Source: an uncultured Paludibacter sp.
GTDB taxonomy: Bacteria; Bacteroidota; Bacteroidia; Bacteroidales; Paludibacteraceae
Direction of reading: 5' to 3'
DNA length: 36,471 nucleotides
Assembly (NCBI GenBank): GCA_937897985.1
Contig: CALCBD010000047.1
Coordinates: forward strand, 1 to 36,471
Made by a program: the position numbers and the translations under genes. Positions 24,970-32,696 of this stretch are shown piece after piece (position 1 is the stretch's first letter; each line of letters opens with the position of its first letter). The notes under the pieces were generated by a model, which searched no databases, was not told where the DNA came from, and saw nothing but the letters and a program-made list of their open reading frames with translations.

Positions 24970-25893
24970 ATGAAACAAGCGGAATCAGATAAAACTCTAT
25001 TGGTTTTGTTAGGTCCAACAGGGGTTGGTAAGACTGAAATTAGTCTTCAACTGGCCGAATATTTTCGATGTCCGATTATTTCATCCGATTCAAGACAGTT
25101 TTACAGAGAATTAAAAATCGGAACAGCAGCACCTGCCGAAGAACAACTAATGCGGGTTAAGCATTATTTTATCGGGTCACATTCAATTCACGACGAATAC
25201 AATGCCGGGCAATACGAAATTGATGTCATTGAATTACTTCAGAAATTATTTCTGGAACATGAAGTGGTGATGTTGGTTGGCGGTTCAATGATGTATATTG
25301 ATGCTGTGTGCAATGGTATCGATGATATCCCTTCTGTTGATACCGTGACCCGCAGGTACTGGACAGAGCAACTCGAAGAAAAGGGAGCTGAATTTATCAG
25401 GAATGAACTGAAACGCCTTGATCCGGTACATTACGATGAGGTAGACCTGAATAACACCAAACGAATATTACATGCTTTGGAGATTTGTTCAATTACCGGA
25501 AAACCATTCTCGGCAATCAGAACAGGAGTACGAAAAAAACGACCTTTTAATATCGTTAAAATCGGTTTGAATATGCCTCGTGAAGAATTGTATGAACGTA
25601 TCAATCAAAGAGTAATTCAAATGATGAAAGATGGATTGCACGAAGAAGCAAAACAGTATTATCCGTTCAGACATTTAAATACACTTAATACCGTAGGCTA
25701 CAAAGAGCTTTATGAATATATGGATGGTAAACAGACTCTTGATTTTGCAGTGAATATGATACAACAGGACTCCCGTCGTTATGCAAAGCGACAAATGAGC
25801 TGGTTCAACCGTGATAAGGAGATTGTATGGTTTCACCCTCATGATAAGGAAGCTATATTAAAATATATCGGACAACGAATTGAATTTCAATAA
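24970..25893 (+). CDS. miaA: tRNA dimethylallyltransferase
   Basis: A 307-residue MiaA. It transfers a dimethylallyl group to A37 of tRNAs that read codons starting with U. Motifs: P-loop LGPTGVGKTE (14-23), the SSDSRQFYRELKIGTA region (DSRQ binds substrate), GGSMMYIDAVCNG, and the C-terminal NTVGYKELYEYMDG with RRYAKRQMSWFNRD. The length is typical. It is followed after nine bases by murB, so they form a pair. Confidence 0.97.
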   Translation: MKQAESDKTLLVLLGPTGVGKTEISLQLAEYFRCPIISSDSRQFYRELKIGTAAPAEEQLMRVKHYFIGSHSIHDEYNAGQYEIDVIELLQKLFLEHEVVMLVGGSMMYIDAVCNGIDDIPSVDTVTRRYWTEQLEEKGAEFIRNELKRLDPVHYDEVDLNNTKRILHALEICSITGKPFSAIRTGVRKKRPFNIVKIGLNMPREELYERINQRVIQMMKDGLHEEAKQYYPFRHLNTLNTVGYKELYEYMDGKQTLDFAVNMIQQDSRRYAKRQMSWFNRDKEIVWFHPHDKEAILKYIGQRIEFQ

Positions 25894-25902
25894 ATTAATG
25901 TT

Positions 25903-26913
25903 ATGATTATTTCAGAAAACAAATCATTACTTTCTTTTAATACTTTTGGTATTGATGTTCGTGCCGATTATGTAGTTGAATATGACAGTATCGATGATCT
26001 CAGAGAAGTGCTGGAAACTGATTTGTTGCGTAACGGACGATTTTTACATGTCGGTAGTGGCAGTAATTTATTGTTTACTCAGCATTTCAGAGGAACAATA
26101 CTTCATTCGCAGATTAAATTAATCAGGGTAATTGAGGAAAATTCTGAATCGGTTTTGGTTGAAGTTGGTGCAGGTGTGATTTGGGATGATTTTGTGGCTT
26201 TTGCCGTCGGAAACGGTTGGGGAGGAGTAGAGAACCTATCACTTATACCGGGGGAGGTCGGAGCTTCAGCCGTTCAAAATATAGGTGCCTACGGAGTCGA
26301 GGTCAGCGATGTGATAGTAAATGTCAATGGGATGGATACCGAAAGCCGTGAGTTTGGAACTTATACAAAAGATGAATGCAACTATGGCTATCGTGACAGT
26401 GTTTTTAAAAAGGATTTAAAAGGAAAATTCATTGTCACCTCCGTTGTTTTTAAATTAAATAAATTGCCTGTTTATAGCCTCGATTATCAGCATCTTGAGC
26501 AGGAAGTACTTAAAAAAGGGAAGGCGGATTTAAAAAATATCCGTGAAACAATTATAGAAATCAGAAGACAAAAATTGCCTGATGTACACGAACAGGGTAA
26601 TGCAGGAAGTTTTTTTATGAATCCTGTTATACCTGCCAGACATTTCAAAAAATTACAGACAGAATATCCCCTCATACCTCACTATATGATTTCCGAAGAA
26701 GAAGAAAAAATTCCGGCAGGTTGGCTCATAGAGCAATGCGGATGGAAAGGAAAGCGAATCGGAAATGCCGGTGTACATGACAAACAGGCTCTTGTCATAG
26801 TGAATCACGGAGACGCCAATCCGGCTGAAATAATATATTTAGCAGAACAAATTCAAAAATCTGTAAAAGAAAGATTCGGGATTGAGTTAATACCCGAAGT
26901 TAATTACATTTGA
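25903..26913 (+). CDS. murB: UDP-N-acetylenolpyruvoylglucosamine reductase
   Basis: A 336-residue type I MurB, which makes UDP-MurNAc by NADPH-dependent reduction on FAD. FAD-site motifs: LHVGSGSNLLF (48-58) and LSLIPGEVGASAVQNIGAYGVE. Catalytic residues are visible: R164 in YGYRDS, S236 in GNAGSFFMNP, and the glutamate of the last residues PEVNYI. It acts in the cytosol at the start of peptidoglycan synthesis. Nine bases after miaA. Confidence 0.97.
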   Translation: MIISENKSLLSFNTFGIDVRADYVVEYDSIDDLREVLETDLLRNGRFLHVGSGSNLLFTQHFRGTILHSQIKLIRVIEENSESVLVEVGAGVIWDDFVAFAVGNGWGGVENLSLIPGEVGASAVQNIGAYGVEVSDVIVNVNGMDTESREFGTYTKDECNYGYRDSVFKKDLKGKFIVTSVVFKLNKLPVYSLDYQHLEQEVLKKGKADLKNIRETIIEIRRQKLPDVHEQGNAGSFFMNPVIPARHFKKLQTEYPLIPHYMISEEEEKIPAGWLIEQCGWKGKRIGNAGVHDKQALVIVNHGDANPAEIIYLAEQIQKSVKERFGIELIPEVNYI

Positions 26914-26920
26914 TCGGTGC

Positions 26921-26958
26921 CGGCTTCTATTTAACTATCAGAATTAACAAGCCGTTTA
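26921..26958. terminator. Possible terminator between murB and mltG
   Basis: A 6-bp stem (CGGCTT at 26921-26926, AAGCCG at 26949-26954) with a long loop, then TTTATT. It lies between two convergent genes. Weak. Confidence 0.35.
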
Positions 26959-26966
26959 TTCATCAA

Positions 26967-27989
26967 TTAATGAATGTTCAGTTCATTTAATTTCTGCTGG
27001 TATTTCTTAGCATTTGCCTGATGTTCAGACCAGTTTGATGCAAATTTATGTTCGCCGTTTAATGTTTCTGAAGCACACATATAAATGTAATTATGGTGTG
27101 AATAATTCAAAACAGCATCAATACCCTTTTTACCTGCAACACGAATTGGCCCCGGAGGTAGACCTTTGTTGCGGTATGTGTTGTATGGCGAAATGAATAG
27201 AATTTGTTTGATGCCAATCCTTTTAAGACTAAAATCACCCACAGCAAATTTTAGTGTAGGATCAGCCTGAAGAGGCATTCCTGATTTTAACCTGTTGATA
27301 TACAGTCCTGCAACCATTGGCCGGTCGTTGGCATTGTTCGTTTCTTCTTCTACAATTGAGGCCAGAGTGCTTACTTCAGTCGGAGTAAGTGGTATAGCAG
27401 CAGCTTTTGATTTACGTTCTTCAGTCCAGAATTTTGAATGTTCTTTAGCCATTCTTTCTATCAGTTGTTTTGCATTCAAATTCCAGAATACTTCATAAGT
27501 GTCGGGGATAAACAATGAAATTGACGTATTCGGGTTAAGCTGATAAGCAGAAAGAAACGCGGAGTCGTTTAAAAGTTGCAGAATACTTACAGAGTCGGCC
27601 ATCAATTGCTTCCCTAATCTGCCGGCAAGTTGTTCCTTTGTGCGTATGTTATTGAATGTAAGCTGAACGGGTGTCTGACGTCCGCTTCTTAAAATTCGGA
27701 TCAATTGAAAGTTGCTCATTCCCGGTTTTATTTCATAACGCCCGGGATGAATTTTTTTACCATATCGCAATAATACGGATGCTTGTTTGAAAGAAGAGAG
27801 GTTAAAGACATTCGATTTGTTTGTCAGGTTCACAATCACATCGTTCATGGTGCTGCCTTCAGGTATACAAAGATAAGCCTTGTCGTTATTCTTCAACGAA
27901 AAATTGGGCGCAAAAAGTATATAAATGAAATAGAATAATACTATTAATATACTATATATTAGCCATTTATTAATTTTGTTTTTTTTCAT
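26967..27989 (-). CDS. mltG: Endolytic murein transglycosylase MltG
   Basis: A 340-residue MltG (YceG-like). One membrane span near the N-terminus (about 9-27), then the LysM-like part (IPEGSTMNDVIVNL), then the catalytic YceG domain with SIVEEETNNANDRP (glutamates 214-216, one of which is the catalytic acid), GLYINRLKSGMPLQADPT and YNTYRNKGLPPGPI. It cleaves new glycan strands at the membrane and so sets their length. Convergent with miaA-murB. A minus-strand TACTTTTG at 28031-28024 could be its -7 box. Confidence 0.96.
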   Translation of the reverse strand: MKKNKINKWLIYSILIVLFYFIYILFAPNFSLKNNDKAYLCIPEGSTMNDVIVNLTNKSNVFNLSSFKQASVLLRYGKKIHPGRYEIKPGMSNFQLIRILRSGRQTPVQLTFNNIRTKEQLAGRLGKQLMADSVSILQLLNDSAFLSAYQLNPNTSISLFIPDTYEVFWNLNAKQLIERMAKEHSKFWTEERKSKAAAIPLTPTEVSTLASIVEEETNNANDRPMVAGLYINRLKSGMPLQADPTLKFAVGDFSLKRIGIKQILFISPYNTYRNKGLPPGPIRVAGKKGIDAVLNYSHHNYIYMCASETLNGEHKFASNWSEHQANAKKYQQKLNELNIH

Positions 27990-28023
27990 AAATAATTAAA
28001 GATGTTGTTGTGATTTGGAACGA

Positions 28024-28031
28024 CAAAAGTA
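28024..28031 (-). promoter_or_regulatory. Candidate -7 box for mltG
   Basis: Minus strand TACTTTTG, matching TAnnTTTG, 35 bases before the mltG start; no clear TTG upstream. Confidence 0.35.
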
Positions 28032-28166
28032 AGGATTTGTTTTGATATAAAGAGTTATTTATGATAAATCAAAGCGTTTAATTACAAATTTTTATTTTTA
28101 AATATCAGATATACAAGTATAAACTTTTAAATTATAATGTGAATGACTTAAAATAAAAAAAACGGT

Positions 28167-28197
28167 TTTGATAATTAAAAATTCCTTGCTATATTTG
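28167..28197 (+). promoter_or_regulatory. Promoter of tRNA-Ser
   Basis: TTTG (28167-28170), 19 bases, TATATTTG (28190-28197): a full match to the Bacteroidota consensus. The start should fall about ten bases before the tRNA. Confidence 0.85.
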
Positions 28198-28216
28198 CAC
28201 CCGCAAAGCGAAGAAA

Positions 28217-28303
28217 GGAAGTTTGGGTGAGTGGCTGAAACCACCAGTTTGCTAAACTGACGTACGGGCAACCGTACCACGAGTTCGAATCTCGTAGCTT
28301 CCG
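28217..28303 (+). tRNA. tRNA-Ser (GCT)
   Basis: An 87-base class II tRNA. The acceptor GGAAGTT pairs with AGCTTCC, the anticodon GCT is at 28251-28253, the long variable arm is CGTACGGGCAACCGTACC, and the T-loop GTTCGAATC is normal. CCA is not encoded. It marks the end of the conserved block: everything to its right is accessory. Confidence 0.96.
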
Positions 28304-28310
28304 CTATTTT

Positions 28311-28342
28311 AAAAGAGACCTCAAAAGGGTCTCTTTTTTTTG
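28311..28342 (+). terminator. Terminator of tRNA-Ser
   Basis: Stem AGAGACC (28314-28320) with GGTCTCT (28328-28334), flanked by A and T runs. Confidence 0.9.
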
Positions 28343-28809
28343 TATGTAAATCACGGGTTGTTTGTCTGTTTATTTTACAAACTTCAGATAATCAATAAAT
28401 TCACTTGTTATTCACTCGTCAACCTTTAATTGCCTAATGAAAATAAAAAAAACAGATGATTAATTATGGTATTATTTGTTTCCATATACACGTCAAATTT
28501 TTTATAATACTACCATTTGAAATTGAAGATAATTGATCAGTTTTTTATTAAGAGATATTCATCATGTATCAGACAGTTTATGTAAATAATGGTATCTTCT
28601 AAAATTACAAACAGGTCAAAAATATTTGTTTCTAAGCATTGTTGTTAACAATAAACGGGTTAGCATTCATCCTGATGAAATCTGAAGCATTCAGAGTTTA
28701 ATCAAAAGCAACAAACTTAATCAAAAAGAAAGTCAATATTGATACTTGTTGTAAAGTATATAACAAGAGTATTCAAGCAAATCTTTTTTTTGTACTAGTA
28801 AATCCGGAT
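28343..28809. other. AT-rich non-coding stretch after tRNA-Ser
   Basis: About 470 bases, very AT-rich, without a gene I can support on either strand. No copy of the tRNA 3' end is seen here or later in the window. Confidence 0.4.
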
Positions 28810-28938
28810 TTAATCATTCTGATTAAATCTCAATTTTTTATTAAATTTAGTTTTGTTTATTACAACAAATAACATTAAAGCAACCAAACATAGTATTACT
28901 TCACGATCTTTATCAGGATATTCAGTGTTTGAGTTCAT
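28810..28938 (-). CDS. Possible 42-aa single-span membrane protein
   Basis: A minus-strand ORF of 42 codons starting with ATG at 28938. It has a polar acidic N-terminus (MNSNTEYPDKDRE), one hydrophobic stretch (about 13-27, EVILCLVALMLFVVI) and a basic C-terminus (KTKFNKKLRF). This is the profile of a small membrane protein; small toxins and membrane-spanning regulators look like this, but I recognise no family. The reason to take it seriously is its upstream region: a palindrome identical in half-sites and spacing to that of the WYL gene lies 45 bases before its ATG (38 bases in the WYL case). It might still be a chance ORF. No ribosome binding site is evident, which is common in this phylum. 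Confidence 0.4.
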   Translation of the reverse strand: MNSNTEYPDKDREVILCLVALMLFVVINKTKFNKKLRFNQND

Positions 28939-28983
28939 GTTTTATAAAATTAATTTCATTCAGCATACAAAATAAAAGCCTTG

Positions 28984-29004
28984 GTGTGCAATAATTTTGC
29001 ACAC
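28984..29004. promoter_or_regulatory. Palindromic operator, copy 1
   Basis: GTGTGCAA-TAATT-TTGCACAC, a perfect 8-bp inverted repeat with a 5-base spacer. The inner 7-mers TGTGCAA/TTGCACA and the spacer length are identical at 33635-33653, before the WYL regulator. I infer a binding site for that regulator. It lies 45 bases before the leftward 42-aa ORF and about 80 bases before the rightward promoter at 29083. A hairpin terminator is the other reading, but the matching second site speaks against it. Confidence 0.65.
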
Positions 29005-29082
29005 TTAAGCTTTTTCTTTGCAGTAAATAAGTAGTCATTTCTAAACTATTGCAAGTATGGAATTCATTAAGAATCTAACTAC

Positions 29083-29112
29083 TTGTTGAGATGAAAAAAT
29101 TGTATATATTTG
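29083..29112 (+). promoter_or_regulatory. Promoter of the nuclease/MBL cassette
   Basis: TTG (29083-29085), 19 bases, TATATTTG (29105-29112), about 40 bases before the first cassette gene: an excellent consensus match. Confidence 0.7.
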
Positions 29113-29152
29113 AAGGCAATAAAAATAAATACAAATTAATAATTCAAAAATT

Positions 29153-29851
29153 ATGGAAGTAGAAAAAATAATCAAAAAAAGTTTGCAAGAATTGAAAGCG
29201 ATAGGTAATGAAGTCGACAAAACCCAAAGTACTAAAATAAGTAAATTAATTTATCCAAAATATCAAAATGGTAAACACTTTAATACAAAACGTGTAAGTG
29301 AACAAGAAGCGAGATTATTGTTCGTTAGAGAATTAGAACTTGAGAATTATATGAATATTTTCTATTCTATTGAAACACCAACAAAAAAATCATATAAATT
29401 TAGTGGTAATGAAGATAAATACTCTTATCCTGATATCGTTTCAGTTGAAAAAGGCGGACAATCAGCAAGTTTTGATTTGACTATTTACGATGAACAATTT
29501 CAGAGAATTCATTCAATAGAGTTTAAAAAAGGAAATGTTGATACAATAAAAAAGGATTTCCTCAAATTATTGTGTGATGATGAAGATAGTAAAGAAAATT
29601 ATTTTGTTCACATTATAGATAATGATGATTTAAGCAAAAGAAACACTCTAAAAAGTATTATAGGTAAATATGATAATGCAGTTAAGCACATTATTGAAAA
29701 AACTAAAACCAACAATGATTGTAAAATTTATTCGAAACTCAAGATTTTTCTATTCAATATAAATAATGATGAATATATATGTTTCAACTTAGGAGATTTA
29801 ACTGGTGATTATAATAATTTTATAGTAGAAAAGGAAATAGTTAAACTATGA
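29153..29851 (+). CDS. Putative PD-(D/E)XK nuclease, first cassette gene
   Basis: A 232-residue protein I cannot place in a named family. The order of motifs suggests a restriction-endonuclease-like fold: a glutamate-rich helix (VSEQEARLLFVRELE, 48-62), then Y-P93-D94-I-V at a strand start, then a strand FDLTIYDE and S-I-E123-F-K125-K, the E-x-K that ends the PD-(D/E)XK site, followed by a helix. If so, it would be a Mg-dependent DNA or RNA nuclease. There is no signal peptide or membrane span. The gene is much more AT-rich than the backbone genes, with many AAA and AAT codons, a sign of recent transfer. Its stop TGA overlaps the ATG of the next gene (ATGA), so the two are translationally coupled. 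The nuclease assignment is inference; a structure prediction would decide. Confidence 0.6.
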   Translation: MEVEKIIKKSLQELKAIGNEVDKTQSTKISKLIYPKYQNGKHFNTKRVSEQEARLLFVRELELENYMNIFYSIETPTKKSYKFSGNEDKYSYPDIVSVEKGGQSASFDLTIYDEQFQRIHSIEFKKGNVDTIKKDFLKLLCDDEDSKENYFVHIIDNDDLSKRNTLKSIIGKYDNAVKHIIEKTKTNNDCKIYSKLKIFLFNINNDEYICFNLGDLTGDYNNFIVEKEIVKL

Positions 29852-31155
29852 ACTTTAAAATCCACCGTGGCACCCATGAAATAGGCGGTTCATGTGTAGA
29901 GGTTTGGACTGCAAACACACGAATACTGCTTGACTTTGGCATGCCCTTAGTCAATAGGGAAGGAAGTGAATTTGACTTTAGCAAATTCAAGAACCTGATA
30001 ACCCCTGAATTAATTGAACACGGAGTGTTGCCTGATATTAAAGGGCTGTATAACGATAATGATAAACTGATTGATGGTGTTATTATATCTCATGCACACC
30101 AAGACCATTACGGTTTGCTCAATTACATTCATAAAGCTGTAAAACATTATTTAGGTGAGGCTACACATAAAATAATTGAACTCAACAATTTGTTTACACC
30201 GCAAGAAATTCATATTGAGAATGTTGTCTATTTTGAAAAGGAAAAAACATTTCAAATTGGTGATATATTAATTACACCTTATTGGGCTGATCATTCTGCT
30301 TTTGATGCCTATTCATTTTTAGTGGAAGCGGATGGTAAAAGTCTGTTTTATTCGGGCGATTTCAGAAGTCATGGACGAAAAGCAAACGCTTTTAAATGGT
30401 TTATCCACAATGCACCTCAGCAGGTTGACTATTTACTACTGGAAGGCACAACGATTTCCAGAGAAAATAAACCATGTAAAACAGAAAACGAGATTGAGAA
30501 TGATTTTATCAAGGTTTTTCAAGAGCCACATAAAATCAATTTAATTTACACTTCGGGACAAAATATAGATAGAATTGTTTCAATCTTCAGAGCTTGCAAA
30601 AGAACCAATAAAATTTTAGTTGTAGATGTGTACGTAGCGAAAGTCATTAAAGAGCTATCTGCGTTTTCCAAAATTCCTTATCCATCAAAAGAGTTTGAAA
30701 ATTTAAAAGTTATGTTTCCATATCATACAAGCAGACGATTAAAAAACGAAGGCAATACTACTATTTTATATGAATTTAAAAATTACAAAATTACCAAAGA
30801 AGAGATTACTAATCAAGGATATAAAATTGTAATGCTCGTAAGACCATCAATGGAAAAGGACCTTGAACATATACCCGGGATTGATGGCGGAAATCTTATC
30901 TATTCAATGTGGGAAGGTTATTTACAAAAATCAGGGACAAAGAAATTAATAGACTATTTGACAAATCGCAATTTCACCATACTTAAAATTCATACTTCCG
31001 GCCACGCTGATACGCAAACATTAAAACAAATGGTTGAAGCAATAAAACCAAAAAAAATTGTCCCAATTCATACTTTCAGTAAAAGCGAATATGCCGGGAT
31101 ATTCTCAACTCCAATCCTTGAAATAAACGACGGTGAAACAATTTCAATCGACTAA
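29848..31155 (+). CDS. Beta-CASP metallo-beta-lactamase nuclease (RNase J/CPSF-like)
   Basis: A 435-residue MBL-fold protein. The zinc site is clear: SHAHQDH (81-87), H149 in WADHSAFD, and D171 in YSGDFRSHG. The second half has the beta-CASP signatures: an acidic LLLEGTT strand, HTSGHAD (motif B-like) and VPIHTF (motif C-like). RNase J, CPSF73 and Artemis share this architecture and cut RNA or DNA. It is shorter than RNase J (about 550) and lacks its C-terminal domain, so it is closer to the stand-alone RNA-metabolising MBL group. There is no signal peptide. Its start codon overlaps the stop of the putative nuclease, so the two proteins are probably made in equal amounts and may form a complex. 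The substrate is unknown. Confidence 0.88.
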   Translation: MNFKIHRGTHEIGGSCVEVWTANTRILLDFGMPLVNREGSEFDFSKFKNLITPELIEHGVLPDIKGLYNDNDKLIDGVIISHAHQDHYGLLNYIHKAVKHYLGEATHKIIELNNLFTPQEIHIENVVYFEKEKTFQIGDILITPYWADHSAFDAYSFLVEADGKSLFYSGDFRSHGRKANAFKWFIHNAPQQVDYLLLEGTTISRENKPCKTENEIENDFIKVFQEPHKINLIYTSGQNIDRIVSIFRACKRTNKILVVDVYVAKVIKELSAFSKIPYPSKEFENLKVMFPYHTSRRLKNEGNTTILYEFKNYKITKEEITNQGYKIVMLVRPSMEKDLEHIPGIDGGNLIYSMWEGYLQKSGTKKLIDYLTNRNFTILKIHTSGHADTQTLKQMVEAIKPKKIVPIHTFSKSEYAGIFSTPILEINDGETISID

Positions 31156-31174
31156 CTCATAAATTCAGAAGCAT

Positions 31175-31801
31175 ATGCCTATAAGAATTCTTTACATTCA
31201 CGGCTTTGGAAACACCGGCAACAGTCAGACTGTTCAGGGGCTACAAAAAATACTAGGCAATGATGCAATTATTCTTGCACCCCAGTTTTCTAATGACTTA
31301 AGTACGGTAGCTCAAATAGAACAAAATATTGCCGAAGCCAAAAAATACATGCATGAGTTTCGTCCCAATGTAGTGATCGGCTCTTCCTTTGGTGGCTTTA
31401 TTGCTACTTTCTTAAACGGATACCCACGCATTTTAATAAACCCGTGCTTGCTTCCTTCTCACCGGTTAAACTCCCTTTCGCCAAACATGAGCAAGGAAGA
31501 CAAAGAGCGGCTTAAAGCCCTGGAAACTTCGCAAGATATAGACGTAGAAATGCGTTTCGAAATGTACGGTTTGTTTGGAGCGTATGACGAATTGTTTTCC
31601 TATCTCAACATATTCAAAAAACAATACGGTGAAAGTAAAGCCTACACTATGCCTTGTGGACACCGCATAGATGAAGAAAATATTAAAAATCATCTTTTGC
31701 CTATTATCCGGGAAGTAAAGAAAAATACTGAAAGCCTGTCGGATGATTCGTTTTCCTCGTTTGGCGTTTTTGGACTATATGGAGGACCGGATGCTCTCTG
31801 A
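31175..31801 (+). CDS. YqiA/UPF0227-like alpha/beta hydrolase
   Basis: A 208-residue alpha/beta hydrolase. The N-terminal ILYIHGFGNTGNS is the oxyanion-hole strand; the nucleophile elbow is G-S-S71-F-G (GSSFGG), with D138 (FGAYDELF) and H163 (PCGHRID) as the likely acid and base of the triad. This layout is that of the small YqiA/UPF0227 esterases. The last 20 residues (SFSSFGVFGLYGGPDAL) form a Gly/Phe-rich tail not usual in the family. It lies 19 bases after the MBL gene, so it belongs to the same transcript. Cytosolic. The role in the cassette is unknown. Confidence 0.85.
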   Translation: MPIRILYIHGFGNTGNSQTVQGLQKILGNDAIILAPQFSNDLSTVAQIEQNIAEAKKYMHEFRPNVVIGSSFGGFIATFLNGYPRILINPCLLPSHRLNSLSPNMSKEDKERLKALETSQDIDVEMRFEMYGLFGAYDELFSYLNIFKKQYGESKAYTMPCGHRIDEENIKNHLLPIIREVKKNTESLSDDSFSSFGVFGLYGGPDAL

Positions 31802-31836
31802 AAATTTAAAATTGATTCAACAAAAAACTTATCAAT

Positions 31837-32469
31837 ATGACGAGAAATGAATTAAATCAGCAGGATTTTGAAAGACGCTATGCTTTAGAATATGATAGTG
31901 TTGGCGAAGTACAGTTAGGAATTGCAATCGTGGAACGTAATGATTATTACGGCATTATAAATTCAAGCGGACAATTAATCGTGCCATTGATCTATACCTA
32001 TATTTCCGATTTCCGTAATCATCTGGCCGCTGCATATATCGGAGAAAAAGGGTGCTTTATTGACAACAATGGTAACCAGGTCACACCAATGAGATATGAT
32101 GATATAAGCTTAAGTATGCAGGGCGATTTATATGCTCCTAAATTTTCCTGTGGCTTAGTATTGGTTCGCGTTGAAGGAAAGTACGGATTTGTCAACAAGG
32201 CAGGTGAACAGGTAATCGAACCTGTCTACGATAGTGCTCAGGATTTTTCAACCAAAGGTTTAACTATTGTCAAACGTGATAATAAATGGGGAATTATTAA
32301 CACTAAAGGAGAAACAGTGATTGAAATTAAATACGATAAAATTTTTGAAATAAACAAAAAAGGTTATATTTCTGTAGAAATCAACGGAGTTTTCGAAGTA
32401 ATAGACTTTTCAGGTAAAATTCTTAGTAATGAAGAACTGGAAGATTTGAGTAAAAAGAAACTGCGCTAA
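31837..32469 (+). CDS. WG-repeat protein
   Basis: A 210-residue protein made of WG (KWG/YG) repeats: NDYYGIINSSGQLIVPLIY, KGCFIDNNGNQVTPMRYD, KYGFVNKAGEQVIEPVYD and KWGIINTKGETVIEIKYD, spaced by 35-50 residues. WG repeats form beta-structures that probably bind other proteins. It has no signal peptide, unlike many WG proteins, so it should be cytosolic. Last of the rightward cassette, 35 bases after the hydrolase gene, convergent with a leftward small ORF. It might be a sensor or scaffold; this is only inference. Confidence 0.85.
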   Translation: MTRNELNQQDFERRYALEYDSVGEVQLGIAIVERNDYYGIINSSGQLIVPLIYTYISDFRNHLAAAYIGEKGCFIDNNGNQVTPMRYDDISLSMQGDLYAPKFSCGLVLVRVEGKYGFVNKAGEQVIEPVYDSAQDFSTKGLTIVKRDNKWGIINTKGETVIEIKYDKIFEINKKGYISVEINGVFEVIDFSGKILSNEELEDLSKKKLR

Positions 32470-32488
32470 ATCTAACTTAATGCCTGAT

Positions 32489-32650
32489 TTAACCAATTGA
32501 ATACATTTTTATATCAATCTTCTTTTCTTTCAACATAGTTCCCATGTCATGAATCTCTGAAATGGCAAATAAATCCCATTTGTTTGATTTGTTCGGTAAT
32601 GCAATCATTGCTGTAATACTTGCATCGATACAATGAATTAGTTTTTCCAT
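32489..32650 (-). CDS. Possible 53-aa protein downstream of the WYL gene
   Basis: A minus-strand ORF with ATG at 32650, 46 bases after the WYL gene's stop and in the same direction, so it could share its transcript. The sequence is protein-like (MEKLIHCIDASITAMIALPN, then WDLFAISEIHDM, ending KKIDIKMYSIG), without membrane span or known motif. I do not recognise a family. It fills most of the gap between the WG gene and the WYL gene. It may be chance. Confidence 0.45.
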   Translation of the reverse strand: MEKLIHCIDASITAMIALPNKSNKWDLFAISEIHDMGTMLKEKKIDIKMYSIG

Positions 32651-32696
32651 TTGAGTAATTGATTAAATGATTTTATTAAGTTAACACATTACAAAT

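Noticed and set aside
28343..28440. Short minus-strand frame ending SEFIDYLKFVK next to the tRNA, possible integrase tail
   Set aside because: It is interrupted by a stop after about 13 codons and has no catalytic motif.
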